A DNA stretch of 64,000 bases, taken from contig NC_053115.1 of the NCBI RefSeq assembly GCF_010015445.1, forward strand, positions 6,059,576 to 6,123,575, in the 5' to 3' direction. How positions within the stretch are numbered: the first letter of the stretch is position 1; every line of letters begins with the position of its first letter. The translations under genes and the position numbers were made by a program. The notes under the pieces are model-generated. The model saw nothing but the letters and a program-made list of their open reading frames with translations. It was not told the DNA's origin and searched no databases. Below are positions 55,341 to 64,000 of the stretch, one piece after another. The stretch comes from Perca fluviatilis (Eukaryota > Chordata > Actinopteri > Perciformes > Percidae).

Positions 55341-57545
55341 CCCATAATATTATACTGTGTGAACATACAAAAGACAAATAAAGACAAGTAGTGTAATAAA
55401 GTAATAAAAGTAATAAAAATCATATAGCCTACTTTGCCTCTTAACTCATACAGGATTCATGGTCATATAGGTCAATGTGTAACTGTAACTCATTTCTATG
55501 TCTTGGCTCTTTTTTTAGGAGGCCATAAAAAAATACGATTATACACTTTGATTCATCACCAATACTATCCAGACTACCAAACTAACTACTATCTGTCCTT
55601 ATTGTTTTGAATGCACATACAGTTTAGCCTAAGGTACACTGAACAATTGACAGTAAATAGTTATAAGGTGCATCACCCATTTATTACAATGTTCACATCT
55701 GCACATATTATGTGTTGCTATAAGTCAATCTAAAAGGCCAAATGAAATGGTTTACTGAGTGATACTCACTTTAGGCTCTCCCAAACTCAACACACAGCTA
55801 CAATTTAGAATGAAAGGTATCACAGCTACAGCTGATGTGAGATATTGAAGGATGACTAAGTTAGCAAATAACAGTGTGGGTTTAAATAAGGTAAAAAATA
55901 AAAAAGCTGCATAATACATACAGTGGGATCTCAGAGGATACATCTGCAGAGGAAAAGTGGGTCGAATAAAGAATGTTATATTTGATGTCTGATGATGGCT
56001 GAGGATTTGACAAGCAGCTTGAAAACAGCTGAAGAGCCCATTTGCATTCTAAAAAAAAACTCAGTGAGAAATTACAGGTTATCTGTTTTGTTTTTTTAAA
56101 GCACTGCCTAAGTGCAATATGACTTCTCCGGATATAAACAACCCAGAATCAAATTATCTAGAATATGTGATATAAATAATACAATCTTGCTCTCAGCAGA
56201 AATTGTGTACTTTGAACTGCAGTTGCCATCTGTGGCTGAACCTGCTTCTGCAGTGGTTCACCAGCACCCCCTGCTGCAGTGGTTCACCAGCACCCCATGC
56301 TGCAGTGGTTCACCAGCACCCCCTGCAGCCAGCTCTAAGGATTACATGAGCACAGAAGGAATCTGGCATGTTAGCCTTTAATGATATCTGACAGACAAAT
56401 ATTGGCCTTGTCCACAACTGACCAGAACCAACAATGGTCATGCCATGCTCAGCCCAAGTCCAATGCTCTGTAACATTTTCCATTCCAAGCCTGGCCAGGT
56501 TCTCTTTGTGACACTGTGACCACAATGGAGCCGGATCCCATTACATCCAAAGGAATAAAGAGAGAACAGTGTTCAGGCAAATACTAAATCGCAGTAACAG
56601 CACTGGGTCAACAAAATGGTTCCTACTATCAAATGGGCATGTGTAGGTTAAGTTTAGCATTAAGTTTAGACACATAGGCCAACTGCATGTTATGGGGCTC
56701 TTATGGTCAACAGCTGAGATTGAGCTTTAAAACCTCGCATCCTGCTTGGTTAAAGAAAAAACAGTCTTGTTGGAACTTGCAAAGTAGACTACTTCCACCA
56801 ACGTGCCCTAAAACAGGCAGAAGGGGCTTGAGATTGAAGAAAGTGTAATAAGGTGGCGCCTCACTCAATAAAAATAAAGACAAAAACTTGCCCATTCCCA
56901 TTGCACAAGTGGGGATCACTCTTTCCCATTGACTGTAAATAACAGTCTATGCTCTTTCCTGGTTTTCAGATAAGAGATGCTTACTTAGAACTGAGTGCAG
57001 CTCTGGCCTATATACATTAATGTAGAGGTAATAAAAAAGAGCAATTCCCAGACTCATTCAGGTCTAGCCTCCTGGTGGGGCCGATAGTAAACAATAAATA
57101 TAGGCTACACTACATTGCTATACATCGAAAGCTGAGCAACTTCTCATTCCCTCTTCTCCATTGTGCCTAATGTAGGCTACTGCTCCACATGTGTCATGCC
57201 TCCTGAGAAAAGCAGATTTTTTTTCATTGCTGATGAGAAAGGAAGCAGTTGCATTTAACTCCACAAAAAAAAAAAAAAAAAATGAATGAATTGCCCACTT
57301 CTCTGGAAATAGTGCTCCGGGACAACCTTTGTTTCAGGAGTAGAAAAATACATTTTGGTGGCAGCAGGTGTGCTGTGGTCTTCAAGTGTTGCAGACTTTC
57401 TAGAATATTACATGATTCCTGTAAATAAAAAATCCCCAAAAAATATTTGGTCAGTTTGAGATAACATTTAAAAAATGCCAAAAAAATATACTTTAACTCA
57501 GAATCAGAAATATAACGACAAGTAGGCCCTAAAATAGTATAAATA
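55340..57545. other. Gene-free stretch with a 26-bp tandem repeat
   Basis: AT-rich unique sequence. The only structure seen is the 26-bp tandem at 56254-56331 and a poly-A run near 57266. Confidence 0.4.
56254..56331. repeat. 26-bp tandem repeat, three units
   Basis: TGGTTCACCAGCACCCC plus (C/A)TGCTGCAG repeats at 56254, 56280 and 56306; the last unit degrades into CTGCAGCC. A variable-number repeat is likely. Confidence 0.9.
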
Positions 57546-57547
57546 AA

Positions 57548-57766
57548 GTATAGCCCGACCGACAGGATTTTTGATGCTGATGCCAATGGGCAACATTGAT
57601 AATAGGAAGACACTTTCACTGCAGGTGCTAAATAAACTTGACTGTGTTCTACGGTTGACATGTTATGTGAATTTTGTGTTACTTATTGACCGAAATATCT
57701 GTGATGATACTCTAATATCATCTGATTTCACATCCTGGCCAATAAATCGGTCACGCTCTATTATAG
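57548..57766. mobile_element. Small MITE with GCCCGACCGA ends
   Basis: Left TATAGCCCGACCGACAGG and right complement TAGAGCGTGACCGATTTATT are imperfect inverted repeats about 220 bp apart. The family is not identified. Confidence 0.4.
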
Positions 57767-58110
57767 CCCTACAGGTCAAAGTGTTTCTGTACAGGCCTAT
57801 GAATTGTTATGGATTATGGTCTGGTTGGTATTGTGCTACATACCGTAGTGCAAATAGCCTATGGTAACCTAAATGTGTAAAAAAAAAAAGTAACCTACAT
57901 TTTAAAGCCAGTTGCTAACAACAAAGTTAACCACCTGTTATCATATAAGCAAAGACATAAGATAAAGGTGGCATACAATGATGCACTTAGAATCCTGTTG
58001 AAGTGTTTAAGATGGACCAGTGCTAGCCATTTGTTTGTGATGAGTAATGTTCCCACCTTCCATGCTGTGCTGAGCAATTTTATGTACAGATTCATGTGCT
58101 GATACCTGTT
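57767..58110. other. Short gene-free stretch
   Basis: AT-rich sequence between the small MITE and the LINE-like tail; nothing recognised. Confidence 0.4.
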
Positions 58111-58312
58111 TTAATTATTGTGCATAGCTATTTGTATGTCTGTATGTATGCATGTATGTATGTACAGTATGTTTTGTGTATTCCCTTTATGTAATATGTG
58201 GTAGTCAGTATGTCTGTATGTATTTATGTTATGTGTGTTTGTGTGTAGGCTACCCCTCTTGTAATATGTGTAGGCCTACTTTTCTATCTGGACCTTGAGT
58301 CTGTAAAATAAA

Positions 58313-58362
<50 letters not shown>
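58111..58362 (+). mobile_element. LINE 3' tail ending in (TA)n
   Basis: A TGTATGTATG-rich stretch leads to TATCTGGACCTTGAGTCTGT and AAAATAAAGTTTTATATATA, a typical fish LINE terminus with a TA microsatellite tail (58318-58364). No coding part. Confidence 0.55.
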
Positions 58363-58365
<3 letters not shown>

Positions 58366-58374
<9 letters not shown>

Positions 58375-58860
58375 GTCGTGCTCATAAGTTTAAATACCCA
58401 TGCTAAACTTGACTAAAAAGAGGAATAAAAAAAACATCTTTTGGAAATTGATCTTAAAGAAAAATACGACCTTTTAACGGCACCAATTTTCTTTGTGAAT
58501 GAATAATGTATCGTAAATAAATAAATGTTCTTCCGTAAAATACAGGAGGCATAAGTATACACACCCCTATGTTAAATTCCCATAGAGGCAGGCAGATTTT
58601 TATTTTTAAAGGCCAGTTATTTCATGGATCCAGGATACTATGCATCCTGATAAAGTTACCTTGGCCTTTGGAATTAAAATAGCCCCCCCACATCATCACA
58701 TACCCTTCACCATACCTAGAGATTGGCATGGGTTTATTTCAGTTAGCCTAATAGCTGGTTTGATTTGCATTGAGAGATGATCTTATGGAAAGTAGCCTAT
58801 GCCAATATCTAGGTATGGTGAAGCATGGGTATGTAAACTTATGAGCACGACTGTGTGTAT
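58366..58860. mobile_element. Tc1/mariner-type MITE in a TA microsatellite
   Basis: CAGTCGTGCTCATAAGTTTA at 58373 is mirrored by its complement ending at 58853. The inverted repeats run about 30 bp to CCCATGCT, with CACACACA/TGTGTGTG next to the ends. TATATATA flanks both sides, matching the TA target preference of the superfamily. No transposase frame is visible. Confidence 0.8.
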
Positions 58861-59057
58861 ATATATATATATATATCCTTATGGAGTTATTTTCTAGAGT
58901 AACAGTTTAATATTTCTGTAGCGCTAGTTATCCCGTCTAACTAGGCCTACATGGAGCTGGACTGGTGGGAGATTTGTGATTCAGGTCAGCTCCCCGAAAA
59001 ACTGACAGAGTGAAGTCTCTCTCTCTCTTGTTCCTGCTCTCTGGGATGGACCAACTG
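58861..59057. promoter_or_regulatory. eif4e3: eif4e3 upstream region
   Basis: Sequence between the Tc1-type MITE and the CRE-like cluster, including TCTCTCTCTC near 59018. It is probably the distal part of the eif4e3 promoter. Confidence 0.35.
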
Positions 59058-59094
59058 TGACGTTTGTCTTCTGCCCAGTGACGCAGAGACGTCA
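59058..59094 (+). promoter_or_regulatory. eif4e3: CRE-like half-site cluster of eif4e3
   Basis: TGACG at 59058 and 59079 and CGTCA at 59090, in CAGTGACGCAGAGACGTCAC, about 125-160 bp before the start codon. The arrangement suits CREB/ATF binding; use is inference. Confidence 0.4.
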
Positions 59095-59217
59095 CCAGTC
59101 GGTAGGCGGAAAAGCGGTAGTGTGTGTGTTTCGTATCTGGAGATAAAGACTAGCCGGGTGCTTTTATTAAGGAGATACACAAGGAGATATAAAAAGGTTA
59201 GCTTTGTGCCTGCTGAA

Positions 59218-60942
59218 ATGGCGGTTCCGGCTGGTCAGCCAGATCTACAGATGGACAGGGGCGCCCTGAGCGGCCAGACGGTTTCCTCTGAAAACAACAT
59301 TGACATCGACGAGAAAGAGTTGGAAAATATCACAAAGAAACACCGAGAAGACGAGACGACAACGCTGCCTCTGCACTCACCTTGGACGTTTTGGCTGGAC
59401 AGGTAATATTTCCCCCTGTCTTCCGCGTTGTCTGAGTTTATAGCCCCCCGGGACGAGCAGGAATGATGGAGGAAAAAAATATTACTCAAGGCCACAGCTT
59501 TCCGCAGGCCTCCGGGGGCAAATGTAGCGGGACAGGGTTAAACATAACATTCTTCTAGTTATAGTACCGTTAGAAAGTAAGCATTTTCACGGCTATAATG
59601 TTATCCAAGTTAATGCCTCCTACGTAACACAGTGGACATGCTTACTCTGTTATTTTTTTGGTATTAAAACATGAAAGCAACATGGAGCAAATGAGCGTGT
59701 TTAACAGACATTCCGTAAGAAAGTAAGCATTTTCACGGCTATGTTGTTAACAAGTAACGACGCGTTATTATGGCTCCTACGTAACACGGTGGACATAGCC
59801 TACTCTGTCATTTTGGGGTTTTCAAACATGCAATTCAATTGACTTTAGCTCTGTTTCCCAGCAGGGTAGCCTGATAGGGTACATAGTCCAAAAAGTAGCA
59901 CAGTTAGCCTAAGGAATACAAGAATTCACCTTTTCCATTAGCCAAATATGTAGGCAGCTAGTGTTGACTTATGCGAGACTGTAATAAGCTACATTGTAAC
60001 CTTGCTGCGGAAACGTTCTTATCAAAATAAGAGTTCTTTCGTTCTTTTTTTATTAGACCTTGTTGTATTGTTTATTGTTTTACCTTCCGCCTTGCAGCAA
60101 AGGTTTCCAAAAGTTTGGATGACGCTGCTGAAAAATAGCCTATAGGCAAACACATAAAAGTCACAACTTTTATGTAACCCATAAACGCATAAAAGTCATA
60201 ACTTTTTAACGTTAACGTTTATGTGTTACGTGCTGACCTGCAAGGAGTGAAATATTAATGAATTTAGCCTACTCCTGAAACTTTTTAAAGTACATAAGAA
60301 TTCCCAGATCACAGACCCCAATAACACTGAAAGAAGTTAGTCAATAACTTCTTGGTGGATCTACTTGTTTTATCAAGTCGAGATGATGAATTCTCTGGCT
60401 CCAGCCTCAAGTGTGACGATTTGCTGCTTTTCTGGGTTCTATATGATTTTAAATCGAATTTATTTGGACTGTGTGTCTGAAAAAAAGAAGACATTTGAAG
60501 ATGTCACATTGGGCTCTCAGAACTTGTGATGAGCAATTAACAGTGAACAGTTAATTGAAAAAAAATCGACATTATATTGTTAGTTGCAGCCCTAATTAAG
60601 ACAGCTTGGTGCATCTATATGTAATCTATGTAATTTTGGCATGAAAATAAGCTCCATCTGTTTTTTTACAAAATCTTCAAAAATATAGAAAAACTCTGTT
60701 CTAAAGCTGGTCAACTCTCAGTATTATAGACTAGCTGACCAAAAAGAATAAAGAAAACAAAGCATGAACCTGACCATGTTTTGTGTGTAGGCAACACAGC
60801 TTGTTTATTTCCTTGTTCCATCAGTGTATCATTACTTTGGGTTAAAACAGTTTTCACTTGTTCTTTAAGGTCATTACCGGGCACTACGGCTGCAGAATGT
60901 GAATCCAATCTGAAGAAGATCTACACCGTGCAAAGTGTTCAG
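59218..60942 (+). CDS. eif4e3: eIF4E family member 3, exons 1-2 (partial, runs off window)
   Basis: A cytoplasmic mRNA 5'-cap-binding protein of the eIF4E class III group. Exon 1 is 59218-59402, starting [20 protein letters not shown] with a strong start context (G at -3 and +4). It ends [10 protein letters not shown], with the AGG codon split across the intron (AG|GTAATA). Exon 2 is 60870-60942: [20 protein letters not shown] then QSVQ, followed by GTGAGA. The two exons total 258 nt and end in phase 0. WTFWLDR and the LKKIYTVQ segment match EIF4E3 closely. The N-terminal ~50 residues are acidic and unlike the Ala/Pro-rich mammalian start. The next exon (family motif FWSVYNNI) is not found up to 64,000, so the gene continues to the right. 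Confidence 0.92.
59403..60869 (+). other. eif4e3: eif4e3 intron 1
   Basis: A mostly unique intron of 1,467 bp. Two similar 40-bp stretches (AAAGTAAGCATTTTCACGGC) occur near 59573 and 59720. 60535-60596 is a fragment of a hAT-type MITE ending in the complement of TTAGGGCTGCAACTAACAAT. Confidence 0.6.
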
Positions 60943-61026
60943 GTGAGATTTGATATCATCTTAAAGCATAATTCCTGTTTTTTTTTTCCAACCTGGACCC
61001 TATTTCCCCATGCATTGGTATCTTAA

Positions 61027-61357
61027 AGGTGCAGTAGGTAAGACTTATAAAACAAACATTCTGTCCTATTTGCTGAAACTGACCCTATGTTTAAGTAGAA
61101 CTACATGAATCAGGGAATAATAAAAAAAAAATCTGGCTCCTCTGGCACCACCTACAGCCTGTAGTGCGATTTGCAAAAATCCAGCGCTCCCTGTTCAGAT
61201 GCACCAGTCAGGGCCAGGGGGGGTGTCTAACTGCGTGTCAATCACTGCTCATGCACACACATTTATTCTCCCTTAAGGGGAGGAGGGACTGAGAAGTTAT
61301 TGATGTTCAAATTTTTTGGCTAAGTCCTGGATCTCCACAATCCTACCTACAGAACCT
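61027..61357 (+). mobile_element. TTAA-flanked MITE, family B, in eif4e3 intron 2
   Basis: AGGTGCAGTAGGTAAGAC follows TTAA (61023-61026). It ends CTACCTACAGAACCT followed by GTAA, a one-base decay of the second TTAA. It matches 26031-26419 throughout. Confidence 0.8.
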
Positions 61358-61819
61358 GTAAGGGACTAATGTGAACACAGCTCTTTTGAAATTGGTCCAG
61401 TATTGAGTGAGAACGCTGTAAGCAACAGCCACGAGCCAGGCTGCAATGTAATCATACAGTGCAAATGTGCATCGTCAATTTCCGTCCACTAAAAATGCTG
61501 TTTTTGCCACTGACAAAACTCAGCTTGTTATTCTAAGTGTCAACAACGTTATGGAAAGGATCCCTACAGAGATACACCTTTTTGTTGAAGAGTGAAATCC
61601 TTTTGTTTAAACCAGAAACAGCTCTGAAATCGCCATCTCCAAACTCACCAGACTCTATTTACTTTGTAAATAAACAATAGCGTGTATAGAGCCCGCATAT
61701 TTCCACATGTAAATTGGTGAATTAAGGCTTTATTTCAACCAAACCAGAGTGGTGATTGTTGGAACAGTGAAAAGACGAACCAAGACGCTTTTGATAGTTG
61801 TATTTTGTTTTTGTCGACT
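61358..61819. other. eif4e3: eif4e3 intron 2, unique part
   Basis: Nothing recognised. Confidence 0.4.
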
Positions 61820-61823
61820 TTAA

Positions 61824-62400
61824 AGGTGCAATATGTAATACTGACAGCTAGTGTTTAAAAATAGTTACTGCAGTACAAATCCAAAATACTGGAGAGAGTT
61901 GTCTCTTCCGCCCCCTCCTCCCCAGACGTAGGTTGCCAGGCTGATCCAACAATCTTGCTAGACGCTTGTCTCACATAGCCAGACATTACTCCACAGCACA
62001 GCGGAGTAGCTAACGTTAGATGCTGGCTATATTGACAGTCGTAAAAGCCAGTGCTCACGCAGCGCTCTGTATCCAACTGACAGACATACTTTTTCGGCTT
62101 AGAATTAGCTAGCTGTAGTAGGAACTGCTAAAAATCCACAACCTCGCCGTTCTCTCCACATGCCAGACAGACACACTTCCTCGGCTTAGAATTACAATAG
62201 GAACCACTAAAAATACCGCTACCTTGCCGTCCTTTTCCACCCGACTGAAATACACACTGCAAACTCACAGTCCTCTCTTCCCGATTTACAGCCCCCCTCT
62301 CTTGGCTTAAAATAACTCCCCGTTGTTGGCTACGGCCACCGAACAGGCTACACATTGTAAACAGCCGTGGCCTGCTTGCCTGGTCCTCCGGTAACGTTAA
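61824..62400 (+). mobile_element. TTAA-bordered MITE, family E (left end clear)
   Basis: TTAA (61820-61823) precedes AGGTGCAATATGTAATACTG and ACAGCTAGTGTTTAAAAATA. The interior has TTGCCAGGCTGATCCAACAA and CATAGCCAGACATTACTCCA. The right end is not clear; 62095-62290 has a loosely repeated CTTAGAATTA/CTTCCTCGGC motif. Confidence 0.5.
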
Positions 62401-62890
62401 TTCCATTCAATTCAATTTTATTTATAGTATCAAATCATAACAAGAGTTATCTCGAGACACTTTACAGATAGAGTAGGTCTAGACCACACTCTATAATTTA
62501 CAAAGCCCCAACAATTCTAATAATTCCCCAAGAGCAAGCAATGCGACAGTGGCGAGGAAAAACTCCCTTTTAGGAAGAAACCTGGGACAGACCCAGGCTC
62601 TTGGTAGGCGGTGTCTGACGGTGCCGGTTGGGGATGTGATGAACAGTGGCAATAATAGTCACTTTAAAGATAATGGAATAGTGACTTCAAATGATAGTCG
62701 TAGTAGTTCATGTCATATCAGGGCGCTGCAGGGCATTACAGGATGTAGCACGGCACAGCAGAGCATGGATGGACGTAGCAGGAAGCTGCAGGACGCAGCA
62801 TGACACTGCAGGGCACCGCAGGGCTTAGTAGGGAGTGCAGCATGACCACGGCGACAGCTGCAACAAGATCTTGGTGCCAATGTACTCCAA
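62401..62890 (+). mobile_element. LINE-type or unclassified interspersed repeat
   Basis: TTCAATTCAATTTTATTTAT opens it. AGGTCTAGACCACACTCTAT, GCGACAGTGGCGAGGAAAAA and CTCCCTTTTAGGAAGAAACC follow, then AGGCGGTGTCTGACGGTGCC; these phrases occur together in a very common fish repeat. 62715-62850 is an irregular GCAGGAC/GCAGCATGA minisatellite. The class is not certain. Confidence 0.55.
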
Positions 62891-64000
62891 GGTAATATGC
62901 TGGGTGAGAAAAAATCAAAGCACAAGGACTCCGGTGAGCAAACTCCTCAGAGCCATGTTAGTAACAAGCATCCCGTGGGAAGGGATGCACACAAATGGAA
63001 AGTGAGAGGAGAGAGCAGTCAAAGGAAAGAGAGGAGGAGAGAGGAGGGAAGGAAGGAAGGACGGAAGGCAGTCTATAACAGCATAACTAAGAGCATAACT
63101 AAGAGCGTCTAAGAGAGACAGGCAGTTTAACGTTAGCATGGCGGCGTTAGCAGGGACCAGTCGGGGTCACTTTACTGGCTGTGTCTCAATTGATTTTGCG
63201 AGTAACCAGCTCAGGTACTCTAGCTATATAATTCAATGTGAGTACACAAATGTTGAAATGACATAAAATGCCCGTCCCTAGTGGCTGTGATAAATTAGCC
63301 TGAAGCTAATGCTTACCTGTTCAGGAGGAAATTAGCCAACTCAGCGTCCTTTTGGGCTCTAAGCTGTCTCCATCTTTCAAATACATCTCCAATAATTTAC
63401 CAGGGGTTTCTTACGTCTGTGGTCACGCAACTGTTAGAAACGTGCATTTTTTTTAGGTCGGGTAGAATCTATCTCCGTTGATCCCGTTTGTTTGCTGCTT
63501 TCATGGCTGTACTAACGTTAACAGCTGTAGCGCGCTGAGTTTATTTTTTACAGGTATATCTGGCAACCCGGCCTGGCTGTCAAACTGGGCAGTTGATAAC
63601 AACACACAGGCCAAAACACAAACAGAAATCCGTCATGGAACTGAAATTTCAAAAGGAGAAAATACTGGCATTAGCATTGTTGTCAGAAAATATAGTATTT
63701 CAACTTAGCATGTTTCCTTAATATCTGATGACGCATTGGGGTCATTTGGGGATTTATTACAGTAAATTTATTACATATTGGACCTTTTTAAAAGTGTGTT
63801 TTACGATGATAACATTACTGTTTATTTAATTGATTGAATTAACAGTAATTAATTTATTTCTCTCAGTTAAACTCATGAATGAGCAGAGATGAACGTGTGA
63901 CTATGAATTCTTTAATGTATATCTGTGACTGAATGTATGTATGGATATGAATGGAGGAATGAATGCATTTTTTTTATAACTGAATGTATGGATATTTATG
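62891..64000 (+). other. eif4e3: eif4e3 intron 2, remainder in window
   Basis: Has a purine-rich GAGG/GGAA tract at about 63004-63068. No further eif4e3 exon is seen. The frame near 63478-63708 has no family resemblance and is not called. Confidence 0.5.

Noticed and set aside
63478..63708. A possible further eif4e3 exon
   Set aside because: CAG precedes GTATATCTGGC, but the translation (ISGNPAWLSNWAVDNN) does not match the expected FWSVYNNI segment.

Overview
The window is nuclear DNA of a ray-finned fish, most likely a percomorph teleost. Three genes with vertebrate exon structure lie at the right end. Around them is dense fish-type repeat DNA: TTAA-flanked miniature transposons, PIF/Harbinger and hAT relics, a Tc1/mariner copy, L2-type LINE fragments, tRNA-derived SINEs, and long CA/GT and TTA/AAT microsatellites. 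The species is not determined; the percomorph reading rests on recognising repeat families by eye.

Layout. About 1-45,000 holds no protein gene I can support. It is a gene-poor interval filled with repeats and separated by unique blocks, several of which (near 3.3, 6.3, 12.4, 16.3, 23.4, 24.3, 32.5 and 33.6 kb) look like candidate conserved regulatory elements: homeodomain-type TAATTA cores, no repeat signature and no coding potential. About 45,050-47,610 is a three-exon prokineticin gene on the + strand, called prok2 from gene order. About 52,090-54,200 is the single-exon orphan receptor gpr27 (SREB family) on the - strand. From 59,218 to beyond the window end lie the first two coding exons of eif4e3 on the + strand; the rest of that gene is outside.

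The order and relative orientation prok2(+) - gpr27(-) - eif4e3(+) match the human 3p13 block PROK2-GPR27-EIF4E3 as I know it, so this looks like an old syntenic block. The left 45 kb would then be the start of the large intergenic space beyond PROK2. The three genes encode unrelated functions (a secreted AVITG peptide, an orphan GPCR and a cap-binding protein), so their proximity probably reflects shared history or regulation rather than a pathway.

The most interesting observations are: (1) the prok2 intron 1 acceptor consists almost entirely of a ~105-bp TG repeat ending at the AG; (2) several TTAA-flanked, AG-terminal MITE families, one expanded internally into fourteen 46-bp units and one proved by an empty site within the window; (3) a three-level nested insertion at 24.4-26.0 kb; (4) TAG-terminal elements with exact 9-bp target duplications; (5) a Tc1/mariner copy with DD36E spacing; (6) TTAGGG arrays carried inside a MITE and a SINE rather than being telomeric; and (7) a foldback with a hammerhead-like core. 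I saw no defence, toxin or biosynthetic system. All repeat-family names are by eye, without a library search.
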